Source: Pseudomonas sp. JAI120 (GTDB lineage Bacteria > Pseudomonadota > Gammaproteobacteria > Pseudomonadales > Pseudomonadaceae). Taken from it: a stretch of DNA of 64,000 nt. A program made the translations under genes and the position numbers. The stretch lies in NCBI RefSeq assembly GCF_014207255.1, contig NZ_JACHCZ010000004.1:248001-312000 (forward strand). Reading direction: 5' to 3'. This document shows positions 32,309 through 41,813 of the stretch, one piece after another (the first letter of the stretch is position 1; the number at the start of each line of letters is the position of its first letter). The notes beneath the pieces were generated by a model. The model saw only the letters and a list, made by a program, of their open reading frames with translations, had not been told where the DNA came from and did not search any database.

Positions 32309-35300
32309 TCACTGCGGGTTGGCACGGATGCTGGAAAGCAACGATTTCAGGTTGGCAGCCTTGGGCTTGACCAGCCAGAAACGACGCAGGTAATCATCGA
32401 GGTTTTCGGCGAGGTTACGACCCCATTCGCTGCCGGTCTCCTCGACGTACTCGTCCAGCACGTGCTGCAAGTGGTTCCGGTAGGACTCCATGGCTTCGCC
32501 GCTGATCCGCTGGATCTCGACCAACTCGTGGTTGACCCGGTCGACGAAGGTGTTGTCCTGGTCGAGCACGTAGGCGAAACCGCCGGTCATGCCCGAACCG
32601 AAGTTGTAACCGGTCTTGCCCAATACCGCGACAAAGCCCCCGGTCATGTACTCGCAGCAGTGATCGCCAGTGCCTTCCACCACGGTGTGGGCACCGGAGT
32701 TACGCACGGCGAAACGCTCACCGGCCGTACCCGCGGCGAACAGCTTGCCACCGGTGGCGCCGTACAAGCAGGTGTTGCCGATGATGGCACTGTCCTGGGT
32801 CTTGTAGACGCTGCCCTTGGGCGGAACGATGACCAGCTTGCCGCCGGTCATGCCCTTGCCTACGTAGTCGTTGGCGTCGCCTTCCAGGTACATGTGCAGG
32901 CCGCCGGCGTTCCAGACGCCGAAGCTCTGGCCCGCAGTGCCTTTGAAGCGGAAGGTGATTGGCGCCTTCGCCATGCCCTGGTTGCCGTGCTTGCGTGCGA
33001 TTTCGCCGGAGATGCGTGCGCCGATGGAACGGTCGCAGTTGCAGATATCCAGGGCGAATTCGCCACCGCTGGCGTCGTTGATCGAGGAACCGGCCATTTC
33101 GACCATTCTCTCGGCCAGCAGGCCTTTGTCGAACGGCGGGTTGCGATCCACCTGGCAGAATTGTGGCTTGTCTGCCGGGATGTGATCGCTGCCCAACAAT
33201 GGCGTCAGGTCCAGGTGCTGTTGCTTGGCGGTCTGGCCTTCGAGGATGTCCAGCAGATCGGTGCGACCGATCAGCTCCTCCAACGAACGCACGCCCAGCT
33301 TGGCCAGCCACTCACGGGTTTCTTCGGCGACGTAGGTGAAGAAATTCACCACCATGTCGACGGTGCCGATGTAGTGATCCTTGCGCAGCTTCTCGTTCTG
33401 AGTCGCGACGCCGGTAGCGCAGTTGTTCAGGTGGCAGATGCGCAGGTATTTGCAGCCCAGGGCGATCATCGGCGCGGTGCCGAAACCGAAGCTCTCGGCG
33501 CCGAGGATGGCGGCCTTGATCACGTCGAGGCCGGTCTTCAGGCCGCCGTCGGTCTGCACCCGCACTTTGCCGCGCAGGTCGTTGCCGCGCAAAGTCTGGT
33601 GGGTTTCCGCCAGGCCCAGTTCCCACGGCGCGCCGGCGTACTTGATCGAGGTCAGCGGCGATGCGCCAGTGCCGCCGTCGTAGCCGGAGATGGTGATCAG
33701 GTCGGCATAGGCCTTGGCCACGCCGGCGGCGATGGTGCCCACGCCCGCTTCTGCTACCAGTTTCACCGAGACCAGGGCCTGCGGGTTGACTTGTTTCAGG
33801 TCGAAAATCAGCTGCGACAAATCTTCAATCGAGTAGATGTCGTGGTGCGGCGGTGGCGAAATCAGGGTCACGCCGGGTACCGCATAACGCAGCTTGGCGA
33901 TCAGACCGTTGACCTTGCCGCCCGGCAGCTGGCCGCCCTCACCGGGCTTGGCGCCCTGGGCAACCTTGATCTGCAGCACTTCGGCGTTGACCAGGTATTC
34001 CGGGGTCACGCCGAAACGGCCAGTGGCAACCTGCTTGATTTTCGAGCTCTTGATGGTGCCGTAGCGCGCCGGGTCTTCACCGCCTTCGCCGGAGTTGGAA
34101 CGCGCACCCAGGCGGTTCATGGCTTCGGCCAGGGCTTCGTGGGCCTCAGGCGACAAGGCGCCCAGGGAAATACCGGCAGAGTCGAAGCGCTTGAGGATCG
34201 ATTCCAGCGGTTCGATTTCGCTGATGGCCAACGGCGTGTCCAGGGTCTTCACCTTGAGCAGGTCACGGATCATCGACACCGGGCGGTTATCCACCAGCGC
34301 GGTGTATTCCTTGAACTTGGCGTAGTCGCCCTGCTGCACGGCGGCTTGCAGGGTGCTCACCACGTCCGGGTTGTAGGCGTGATATTCGCCACCGTGCACG
34401 AACTTGAGCAGGCCACCTTGCTGGATCGGCTTGCGCGCGCTCCAGGCTTCGGCGGCCAGGGCTTTCTGTTCGGCTTCGATGTCGACGAAACGCGCACCCT
34501 TGATGCGGCTCGGCACGCCACGGAAGCTCAGCTCGCAAACTTCTTCCGACAGGCCGATGGCTTCGAACAGCTGCGCGCCACGGTACGAGGTGACGGTGGA
34601 GATGCCCATCTTCGACAGGATCTTCAGCAGGCCTTTGGTGATGCCCTTGCGGTAGTTCTTGAACACCTCGTAGAGGTCGCCCAGTACTTCACCGGTACGG
34701 ATCAGGTCACCCAGCACTTCATAGGCGAGGAACGGGTACACCGCCGAGGCGCCGAAGCCGATCAACACCGCAAAGTGGTGCGGGTCGCGGGCGGTGGCCG
34801 TTTCCACGAGGATGTTGGAATCGCAGCGCAGGCCTTTTTCGGTCAGGCGGTGATGCACCGCGCCGGTGGCCAGCGAAGCGTGGATCGGCAACTTGCCTGG
34901 AGCGATATGACGGTCGGTCAGCACGATCTGGGTACGACCGGCGCGCACGGCTTCTTCGGCCTGGTCGGCGACGTTGCGCACAGCGGCTTCAAGGCCGAGG
35001 CTCTCGTCGTAGTTCAGGTCGATGATCTGGCGGTCGAAACCCGGGCGCTCCAGGGTCATCAGCGAACGCCACTTGGCCGGAGACACGACCGGCGAGCTGA
35101 GGATCACGCGGGAGGCATGCTCAGGCGACTCCTGGAAGATGTTGCGCTCGGCACCGAGGCAGACTTCCAGGGACATCACGATGGCTTCGCGCAGCGGGTC
35201 GATCGGTGGGTTGGTCACCTGGGCGAACTGCTGGCGGAAATAGTCGTACGGCGTACGCACGCGCTGGGACAGCACGGCCATCGGCGTGTCGTCGCCCATG

Positions 35301-36754
35301 GAACCGACGGCCTCGTAGCCTTGCTCGCCGAGTGGACGCAGCACCTGGTCGCGCTCTTCGAACGTGACCTGGTACATCTTCATGTACTGCTTGAGTTGGT
35401 CGATGTCGTAGAAAGCCGAACCGTGGTCGTTGTCTTCCATGGTCGCCTGGATGCGCAGGGCGTTCTTGCGCAGCCATTGCTTGTACGGGTGACGGGACTT
35501 CAAGCGGTTGTCGATCGCATCGGTGTCGAGGATCTGCCCGGTTTCGGTGTCGACGGCGAGGATCTGGCCAGGGCCTACGCGGCCCTTGGCGATCACGTCT
35601 TCAGGCTTGTAGTCCCACACGCCGATTTCCGACGCCAGGGTGATGAAACCGTTGGTGGTGGTGACCCAACGTGCCGGGCGCAGACCGTTACGGTCGAGCA
35701 GGCACACCGCGTAGCGACCGTCGGTCATGACCACGCCGGCCGGGCCGTCCCACGGTTCCATATGCATCGAGTTGTACTCATAGAACGCCCGCAGATCGGG
35801 GTCCATGGTCTCGACGTTCTGCCACGCAGGCGGAATGATCATGCGCACGCCACGGAACAGGTCGATGCCGCCGGTGACCATCAGTTCGAGCATGTTGTCC
35901 ATGCTGGAGGAGTCGGAACCCACGCGGTTGACCAACGGGCCGAGCTCTTCCAGGTCCATCAAATCGTTGGCGAACTTGGTGCGACGGGCCACGGCCCAGT
36001 TGCGGTTGCCGGTGATGGTGTTGATCTCGCCGTTGTGGGCGAGGAAGCGGAATGGCTGGGCCAGCGGCCATTTCGGCAAGGTGTTGGTGGAGAAGCGCTG
36101 GTGGAACACGCAAATGGCGGTTTGCAGGCGCTCATCGCTCAGGTCTGGATAGAAGGCGGTCAAGTCCGCCGGCATCATCAGGCCTTTATAAATGATGGTC
36201 TTGTGGGAAAAGCTGCAGATGTAGTGGTCTGCATCCGCCGCGTTGGACACGGACGAGCGACGACGGGACGTGAACAGCTTGATCGCCATGTCCTGGTCGC
36301 TCAGGCCGTCGCCTGCGATGAACACTTGTTCGATCTGCGGCAGGCGCTCCAGGGCCAGGCGGCCGAGCACGCTGGTGTCGATCGGCACTTTGCGCCAGCC
36401 GACCAGTTGCAGGCCGGCAGCGACGATCTCGCGGTTCATGTTCTCGCGAGCGGCTTCGGCTTTGACCGGGTCCTGGTTGAAAAACACCATGCCCACGGCG
36501 TACTGCTTGGGCAGGTCGACAGCGAAATGCTCTTTGGCGACTGCGCGCAGGAACTGGTCGGGCTTTTGAATCAGCAAGCCGCAACCGTCACCGGTCTTGC
36601 CGTCGGCGTTGATCCCACCGCGGTGGGTCATGCAGGTCAGGGCCTCGATGGCCGTTTGCAAAAGGGTATGACTGGGCTCGCCCTGCATATGGGCTATCAG
36701 GCCGAAACCGCAGTTATCCTTGAATTCATCGGGTTGGTACAGACCTGCTTTCAT
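32309..36754 (-). CDS. gltB: Glutamate synthase large subunit GltB
   Basis: A 1481-residue enzyme that makes glutamate from glutamine and 2-oxoglutarate. The N-terminal glutaminase domain begins after a 14-residue propeptide: the catalytic Cys15 is in DNCGFGLIAHM and must become the N-terminus. A central domain, an FMN-binding synthase domain (GGTGASPLTSIKYAG) and the C-terminal beta-helix domain with repeated glycine-rich turns (GMTGGKLVIV, YMTGGFVAVLG) follow. I use the ATG at 36754, which gives the family N-terminus; the frame opens 17 codons earlier at 36805 with no homology expected. Confidence 0.97.
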   Translation of the reverse strand: MKAGLYQPDEFKDNCGFGLIAHMQGEPSHTLLQTAIEALTCMTHRGGINADGKTGDGCGLLIQKPDQFLRAVAKEHFAVDLPKQYAVGMVFFNQDPVKAEAARENMNREIVAAGLQLVGWRKVPIDTSVLGRLALERLPQIEQVFIAGDGLSDQDMAIKLFTSRRRSSVSNAADADHYICSFSHKTIIYKGLMMPADLTAFYPDLSDERLQTAICVFHQRFSTNTLPKWPLAQPFRFLAHNGEINTITGNRNWAVARRTKFANDLMDLEELGPLVNRVGSDSSSMDNMLELMVTGGIDLFRGVRMIIPPAWQNVETMDPDLRAFYEYNSMHMEPWDGPAGVVMTDGRYAVCLLDRNGLRPARWVTTTNGFITLASEIGVWDYKPEDVIAKGRVGPGQILAVDTETGQILDTDAIDNRLKSRHPYKQWLRKNALRIQATMEDNDHGSAFYDIDQLKQYMKMYQVTFEERDQVLRPLGEQGYEAVGSMGDDTPMAVLSQRVRTPYDYFRQQFAQVTNPPIDPLREAIVMSLEVCLGAERNIFQESPEHASRVILSSPVVSPAKWRSLMTLERPGFDRQIIDLNYDESLGLEAAVRNVADQAEEAVRAGRTQIVLTDRHIAPGKLPIHASLATGAVHHRLTEKGLRCDSNILVETATARDPHHFAVLIGFGASAVYPFLAYEVLGDLIRTGEVLGDLYEVFKNYRKGITKGLLKILSKMGISTVTSYRGAQLFEAIGLSEEVCELSFRGVPSRIKGARFVDIEAEQKALAAEAWSARKPIQQGGLLKFVHGGEYHAYNPDVVSTLQAAVQQGDYAKFKEYTALVDNRPVSMIRDLLKVKTLDTPLAISEIEPLESILKRFDSAGISLGALSPEAHEALAEAMNRLGARSNSGEGGEDPARYGTIKSSKIKQVATGRFGVTPEYLVNAEVLQIKVAQGAKPGEGGQLPGGKVNGLIAKLRYAVPGVTLISPPPHHDIYSIEDLSQLIFDLKQVNPQALVSVKLVAEAGVGTIAAGVAKAYADLITISGYDGGTGASPLTSIKYAGAPWELGLAETHQTLRGNDLRGKVRVQTDGGLKTGLDVIKAAILGAESFGFGTAPMIALGCKYLRICHLNNCATGVATQNEKLRKDHYIGTVDMVVNFFTYVAEETREWLAKLGVRSLEELIGRTDLLDILEGQTAKQQHLDLTPLLGSDHIPADKPQFCQVDRNPPFDKGLLAERMVEMAGSSINDASGGEFALDICNCDRSIGARISGEIARKHGNQGMAKAPITFRFKGTAGQSFGVWNAGGLHMYLEGDANDYVGKGMTGGKLVIVPPKGSVYKTQDSAIIGNTCLYGATGGKLFAAGTAGERFAVRNSGAHTVVEGTGDHCCEYMTGGFVAVLGKTGYNFGSGMTGGFAYVLDQDNTFVDRVNHELVEIQRISGEAMESYRNHLQHVLDEYVEETGSEWGRNLAENLDDYLRRFWLVKPKAANLKSLLSSIRANPQ

Positions 36755-37105
36755 AGACACTTTCTCACCAGGCTGCCTCTTATATCGAGGCAAATTTCTT
36801 TTCAATTCAACCGGTTACCTTCCACGCCGAACGTACGCCGACTTAGCGGGGGCAAAAGGGAGGTCATTGTACACACCGACACAGACGCTCACAAATTTAG
36901 CGACGAAATGTCGCAAATCTATGTCGCATTTATGAAAGGTTTAAAGCGATATGCTGTGCTAGTCAAAACTTTTTTAATTCTGACCGCTACGACTCAAAAG
37001 CTACTGTAACGCAGACACCACAAAGCGCGCGGCCTGGAGGGGCTGCACGCCTTGCGATCTTTTTTGAGGTGCCGGGAGGGCGACCTGGGTAAGGCCGCCG
37101 GATCT
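36755..37105. other. Intergenic region upstream of gltB
   Basis: A 351-base stretch between the damX-like gene and gltB, both on the minus strand. The part from 36890 to 37010 is clearly more AT-rich than its surroundings, and a small inverted repeat GCGAC-GAAAT-GTCGC lies at 36900-36914 just upstream of the predicted gltB promoter. No terminator with a T tract was found after the damX-like gene, and no coding frame is convincing. Confidence 0.6.
36866..36894 (-). promoter_or_regulatory. Predicted sigma-70 promoter of gltBD
   Basis: On the minus strand TTGTGA (36894-36889), a 17-bp spacer and TACAAT (36871-36866) precede gltB by about 110 bases; the flanking upstream DNA is AT-rich. Confidence 0.55.
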
Positions 37106-38659
37106 TCAGCGAGTTGCTGCCAGTTCTTGTTGAACGCTGGCGACAGTGCGAGGCCAAGGTTTACCAGCCTGAACCTTCGCTGGCAAGGCTTTGATGGCGG
37201 AATCAGCTGCGGCACGGCTTGGGAAGCTGCCGTAGGTGATCACGTAGAGAGGCTTGCCGTTGAGCACTTTCTTGAAATAACGGTATTCGCCGCCCTGCTC
37301 TTTCACGAACGCCTGAGCGTTGGCTTCGGAGCTGGTGCCGAGGATCTGCACGACGAAGTTGCCGGTGGGCTGGCTGCTGTACCAGCTGCTGCCGGCAGCG
37401 CCAGCCTTGGCAACGGTGGCGACTGGTTTTTCAGCCGGCTTGGCGGCTGGCGCTGGAGCGGGCTTGGCCACTGGCGCCGCAGGCTTGGCGGTGGCAACGG
37501 TCGGTGCCGGGGTCGGCTTGGCGGCTGGCGCAACAGGAGTTGCTGGCGTACCTGCGGGGACGCCGGCAGGTGGCGCAGTAGTCGTCACGGTCGGCGGTGT
37601 GGCACTGGAGCCTTCCACCGGCACGCCGTCGTCGCCTTCGGAGATACCACCGGCTTCTTCGGCGAGCGGGCCGCGCATCACTGGCTGGCCGACCATCGGC
37701 AGATTGGTCGGTTGACCGGAGTTCGCGAATTCAACGTTTGGCGTGGGCTTGCCCAGTGGCAACTGCGCCTGTTCGGTTGGCGCGCCCGCAGTGGTCGGTG
37801 CCTTGCTGCGACCCGGAATCAACCAGGCAGCGGCTACAGCGACCACGACAACGGCGGAAATTGCCAATACGTGCTTCTTAGGCATAGTGAACCCCATCTT
37901 TGGACGCTTGACCGCAGAGCGGCTGGCAATCATGGCTTCGATCATGGCATCGCGGGCGACCTGGTTGATGGTGCCAGGCCAGCCGTCGGAGCTTTCGTGA
38001 ATATCAGAGATCTGCGCAGCGGAGAAAAGTTCGATGCCCTGCCCTGCGCCTTCCAGGCGCTGGGCCAGGTATTCGCGAGTTTCTTCCTCTTCGTACGGCT
38101 GCAGTTCGATGACGTGGAACAGCTCCTGATCACCGCTGATCTGCTCCAGATCGGCGATCAACGACGATTCACCGAACAGGAACACATGGGGGCGACCTTC
38201 CGGCGTGCCCGCCGCCAGCGCCAGCAGCGCTTCCAGGGCGGATTCGTCGAGCTGCTCGGCGTCATCCACCAGCAGGTAGACTTCCTGGCCGGTCAGACCC
38301 AGTTGCACCACCTGCTTGAGGATCGCATTCGGCTCGGCAGTGGCGACATCCAGCGCCTGGGCTACCTGGCGCAGCACGCCCGCCGCATCACCGGCACCAC
38401 GGGCAGACACCACCACGCTCTGTACGGACTGTTTGTTGGTGCTGGCCACCAGGGCCTGGCGCAGCAAGGTCTTGCCGCTGCCCAGCGGGCCCGTGACGAC
38501 CAGCAGCAGTTGGCTGTAGCGCGCGAGATGGTGCAGTTGCCCCAGCACCGGCTTGCGCTGGGCCGGGAAAAATTTGAAACCAGGCACCCGTGGAGCAAAA
38601 GGGTCGTGGCTTAACTGGTAATGGCCGAGGAACGCCTCGTCGGCATGCAAACTAGTCAT
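37106..38659 (-). CDS. DamX-like protein: AAA ATPase with C-terminal SPOR domain
   Basis: A 517-residue protein. Residues 1-250 are an ExeA-like ATPase with Walker A GPLGSGKT (57-64) and Walker B VYLLVDDAEQLD. A membrane helix lies near 263-285 (HVLAISAVVVVAVAAAWLI), then a long Ala/Pro/Thr-rich periplasmic linker, and a SPOR domain at the end (NFVVQILGTSSEANAQAF) that binds denuded peptidoglycan at the septum. This domain order and the place between aroB and gltB match the P. aeruginosa homologue; E. coli damX also follows aroKB. It likely takes part in cell division. Confidence 0.9.
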   Translation of the reverse strand: MTSLHADEAFLGHYQLSHDPFAPRVPGFKFFPAQRKPVLGQLHHLARYSQLLLVVTGPLGSGKTLLRQALVASTNKQSVQSVVVSARGAGDAAGVLRQVAQALDVATAEPNAILKQVVQLGLTGQEVYLLVDDAEQLDESALEALLALAAGTPEGRPHVFLFGESSLIADLEQISGDQELFHVIELQPYEEEETREYLAQRLEGAGQGIELFSAAQISDIHESSDGWPGTINQVARDAMIEAMIASRSAVKRPKMGFTMPKKHVLAISAVVVVAVAAAWLIPGRSKAPTTAGAPTEQAQLPLGKPTPNVEFANSGQPTNLPMVGQPVMRGPLAEEAGGISEGDDGVPVEGSSATPPTVTTTAPPAGVPAGTPATPVAPAAKPTPAPTVATAKPAAPVAKPAPAPAAKPAEKPVATVAKAGAAGSSWYSSQPTGNFVVQILGTSSEANAQAFVKEQGGEYRYFKKVLNGKPLYVITYGSFPSRAAADSAIKALPAKVQAGKPWPRTVASVQQELAATR

Positions 38660-38669
38660 CGGGATCTTA

Positions 38670-39770
38670 TTAACCTTTCAGCTGAGCCAGGGCGCGGTAA
38701 TCCGCTCCCAGCGTGGCCTGTAAAATCTCTTTCGGATAATCGTCGGTCACTACCGCTTCGCCCATATGGCGCAACAGCACCAGTCGCAGTCGACCGTCGA
38801 TCACTTTCTTGTCTATTGCCATATGTTCGAGGAAGTCCGCCTCGGTCATCTCTTCCGGCGGGATAACCGGCAAACCGGCACGCTGGAACAGGCGGATACC
38901 GCGATCCCGCTCCTGGGCGCTGATCCAACCCAGACGTTGCGACATTTCCAATGCCATCACTGTGCCAGCCGCTACGGCCTCCCCATGCAACCACACACCA
39001 TAGCCCATGTGCGTTTCGATCGCATGGCCGAAGGTGTGGCCCAGGTTCAAGGTGGCCCGTACACCGGACTCTCGTTCGTCGGCATTCACCACCAACGCCT
39101 TGGCGGCGCAGGAGCGGGAAATCGCCTCGGTGAGCGCCACCTGGTCGAGTGCGCGCAGGGCGTCCACATGCTCTTCCAGCCAGGTCAGGAAGGGTTCGTC
39201 GCAGATCAACCCGTACTTGATGACTTCCGCCAGCCCCGCCGAGAGTTCGCGCGGTGGCAAGGTGTTGAGGGTTGCGGTGTCGATCAGCACGGCCTGAGGC
39301 TGGTAGAACGCGCCGACCATGTTCTTGCCCAGCGGGTGGTTGATGCCGGTCTTGCCGCCCACCGACGAATCGACCTGGGACAACAGGGTGGTCGGCACCT
39401 GGATAAAGTCCACGCCGCGCTGGTAACAGGCCGCTGCAAAGCCGGCCATGTCGCCGATCACACCGCCGCCCAGAGCAATCACGGTGGTTCGGCGGTCATG
39501 GCGCGCGGTCAGCAGGCCATCAAAGATCAGTTGCAGGGTTTCCCAGTTCTTGTGGGCTTCGCCATCGGGCAATATCACGGAGATCACTGAGTACGCCGCC
39601 AGGCTGCGGCTCAGACGCTCAAGATACAGTGGCGCGACCGTTTCATTGGAGATGATTGCCACTTGCCGCCCGGCAATATGCGGTGCCAGCAATTCAGGCT
39701 GGTCCAGCAGACCTTCGCCAATATGGATCGGGTAGCTGCGCTCGCCTAGATCGACCTTAAGTGTCTGCAT
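38670..39770 (-). CDS. aroB: 3-Dehydroquinate synthase AroB
   Basis: A 366-residue shikimate-pathway enzyme that turns DAHP into 3-dehydroquinate using NAD+ and a divalent metal. Visible marks are the NAD-binding GGGVIGDMAGFAAA, TTLLSQVDSSVGGKTGIN, the metal-binding glutamate in GLAEVIKYGLI and the histidines of NLGHTFGHAIE. The ATG at 39770 gives the usual MQTLKVDLGERSYPI; the frame opens at 39845 but without support. It is 10 bases from the damX-like gene. Confidence 0.97.
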   Translation of the reverse strand: MQTLKVDLGERSYPIHIGEGLLDQPELLAPHIAGRQVAIISNETVAPLYLERLSRSLAAYSVISVILPDGEAHKNWETLQLIFDGLLTARHDRRTTVIALGGGVIGDMAGFAAACYQRGVDFIQVPTTLLSQVDSSVGGKTGINHPLGKNMVGAFYQPQAVLIDTATLNTLPPRELSAGLAEVIKYGLICDEPFLTWLEEHVDALRALDQVALTEAISRSCAAKALVVNADERESGVRATLNLGHTFGHAIETHMGYGVWLHGEAVAAGTVMALEMSQRLGWISAQERDRGIRLFQRAGLPVIPPEEMTEADFLEHMAIDKKVIDGRLRLVLLRHMGEAVVTDDYPKEILQATLGADYRALAQLKG

Positions 39771-39895
39771 GTGTCCCCGCGTTGAAGATGTATTGACGAC
39801 CGGTAACGTCGATATCTGACGCCGCCTGATGGCTCTACGCCACACCCCGCAGGGTGATAGCGCGCCGCCGAGAATAGCGCATTTCGGGCCTGGCT

Positions 39896-40414
39896 TTAAC
39901 GGGGTGGCAGCCGTTGCAGGCGCTCAAGAATGTCGAGAACCACCATCCGAGGCGGCCGTTCATCGGTTTCCACCACCAGATCGGCGATTTCCCGATACAG
40001 GGGATCGCGCAGCGCGAGCAGGTCCCGCAAGGTTTTTTCCGGGTTCGCCGTGCGCAGCAAAGGACGATTGCGATCGCGGGCGGTACGACCCACCTGCTGC
40101 TCGACCGACGCATGCAGATAGACCACCCGACCACCGGCATGCAGCGCCCGCCGATTTTCATCGCGCATTACCGCACCGCCGCCGGTGGCCAATACCACGC
40201 CGTCACAGCCACACAGCTCGGCAATCATCGCCTGCTCGCGGTCGCGAAAGCCCAGCTCGCCTTCCTTATCGAAGATCCATGGGATATTGGCACCCGTGCG
40301 CAATTCAATTTCCTTGTCGGAATCTTTGAATGGCAGGCGCAGCTCTTTGGCCAGCAATCGGCCGATGGTGCTTTTTCCAGCCCCCATCGGTCCTACAAGA
40401 ATCAAATTTCGCAC
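39896..40414 (-). CDS. aroK: Shikimate kinase AroK
   Basis: A 172-residue kinase that phosphorylates shikimate with ATP. The P-loop GPMGAGKST is at residues 8-16, the shikimate-binding DSDKEIE follows, and GGGAVM and the lid arginines (RTARDRNRPLL) are present. The start codon is GTG, only four bases after the pilQ stop, so translation is probably coupled to the pil operon. Confidence 0.96.
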   Translation of the reverse strand: MRNLILVGPMGAGKSTIGRLLAKELRLPFKDSDKEIELRTGANIPWIFDKEGELGFRDREQAMIAELCGCDGVVLATGGGAVMRDENRRALHAGGRVVYLHASVEQQVGRTARDRNRPLLRTANPEKTLRDLLALRDPLYREIADLVVETDERPPRMVVLDILERLQRLPPR

Positions 40415-40418
40415 AGAA

Positions 40419-41801
40419 TCAACGACTCACAGCAATCGCCTGGTTATTCATAATACGCGGAGTCAGGAATACCAGCAGCTCGGATTTTTTCTCCGCCAGC
40501 ACATCGCGCCGGAAAAGGCGGCCAAGATACGGTACATCGCCCAAAAATGGCACTTTATCTACCACTTTGCTTTGAGTATTGGAGAAAACCCCGCCGATGA
40601 CGATGGTCTCGCCATCCTTGACCAGCACCTTGGCATTCACCTCGTTTTTCTTGATCGGCGGTACGTCGTTGAGTTTATTGAGATAGTCGGGCTCATCCTT
40701 GGTGACCTTGACCACCATGATCACATGGTCATCGGGGGTGATTTGCGGCGTGACCTCCAATGACAGGGAAGCCTCCTTGAACGACACCGACGTAGCCCCT
40801 TGGGAGGTGGATTCCTGATAGGGAATTTCGGTGCCCTTTAGAATGCGCGCGGTTTCCTTGTCGGAAGTGACCACCTTGGGCTGCGAAACGATTTCGCCAT
40901 TGCCGGTTTTCTCCATGGCGGTCAGTTCCAGGTCCAGCAGGAGGTTATCGGTGATGAAGGCGATGCCCAGGCCCGACGTTCCCGTGAGCGAACCCAGGTC
41001 GACAAATGGCGAGCTGGGCACGTTTTCCGGCGCCTGGGCGCCGTCCGGCAAAGGTTTCTGGATACCTCCAGCCGCCCAATCCCCTCGATTGAGCCGCCCA
41101 CCCCAACGCGCGCCCAGGTTTTTGTCGTAGTCGACGTTGGCCTCGACAATCCGTGCTTCGATCATCACCTGGCGCACCGGCACATCCAGTTGCGCCACGA
41201 TCCGCCGCAACTCTTCCAGGCGCTCGCCGGTCTGGTAGGCAATGATGTTATTGGTGCGGTCATCCACTGCCACTGAACCACGCTCATCGGTCGTGCCTTC
41301 AAAGCCGCTCACCGACTGAAACAGCTTGGCCAGGTCTGCCGCCTTGGCGTAGTTGACTTGCAGTAGCTCACGGCGCAGCGGCGCCAGGTCGGCCATCTGC
41401 TTGCGCGATTCCAGCGTCAGCAGCTCGCGAGCGGCCAGCTCCTCGGCAGGCGCCACCAGCAGGACGCCGGCCTTTATCCGCTTATCCAAGCCCTTGGTTT
41501 GCAGCACCAGGTCCAGCGCCTGATCCCAGGGCACGCCTTTGAGCCGTAGGGTGATAGAGCCCTGCACGTCATCGCCGACCACCAGATTGAGGCCTGCCAC
41601 GTCGGCGATTTGCTGCAAGGCAGCGCGCAGCCCGATGTCCTGGAAGTTGAGGTTCAATTTGTCACCGCTATAGGCACCGGACACCGCGCTGCCGGGAGGC
41701 GGTAACTGGATCAGGTCCACGCGGTTGGGCACAGCTGCAGCCATCGGTGCCGTGAACGCTATCCATAGCGCCACACCGAAGGACGAGAAAGTCCTTTTCA
41801 T
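40419..41801 (-). CDS. pilQ: Short type IV pilus secretin PilQ (HofQ-like)
   Basis: A 460-residue secretin with a signal peptide (cut near MAAA-VP). It has an STN/N0 domain (LNFQDIGLRAALQQIADVAG), one N1 domain and the secretin pore domain with VPFLGDVPYLGRLFR near the C-terminus. The P. aeruginosa protein is about 714 residues because it carries AMIN peptidoglycan-binding domains at the N-terminus; these are absent here. The size is closer to E. coli HofQ (412), linked to DNA uptake. It ends four bases before aroK. Confidence 0.88.
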   Translation of the reverse strand: MKRTFSSFGVALWIAFTAPMAAAVPNRVDLIQLPPPGSAVSGAYSGDKLNLNFQDIGLRAALQQIADVAGLNLVVGDDVQGSITLRLKGVPWDQALDLVLQTKGLDKRIKAGVLLVAPAEELAARELLTLESRKQMADLAPLRRELLQVNYAKAADLAKLFQSVSGFEGTTDERGSVAVDDRTNNIIAYQTGERLEELRRIVAQLDVPVRQVMIEARIVEANVDYDKNLGARWGGRLNRGDWAAGGIQKPLPDGAQAPENVPSSPFVDLGSLTGTSGLGIAFITDNLLLDLELTAMEKTGNGEIVSQPKVVTSDKETARILKGTEIPYQESTSQGATSVSFKEASLSLEVTPQITPDDHVIMVVKVTKDEPDYLNKLNDVPPIKKNEVNAKVLVKDGETIVIGGVFSNTQSKVVDKVPFLGDVPYLGRLFRRDVLAEKKSELLVFLTPRIMNNQAIAVSR

Positions 41802-41813
41802 TGTTTGGTTCCG

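Noticed and set aside
32462..37009. A 1515-codon open frame on the plus strand opposite gltB
   Set aside because: It mirrors the codon pattern of gltB, has no recognisable domain, and the minus-strand gene is unmistakable. High GC makes such antisense frames common.
37016..37105. Terminator after the damX-like gene
   Set aside because: A GGCGGCC...GGTCGCC stem can be drawn, but with a mismatch and without a T tract, so I do not call it.
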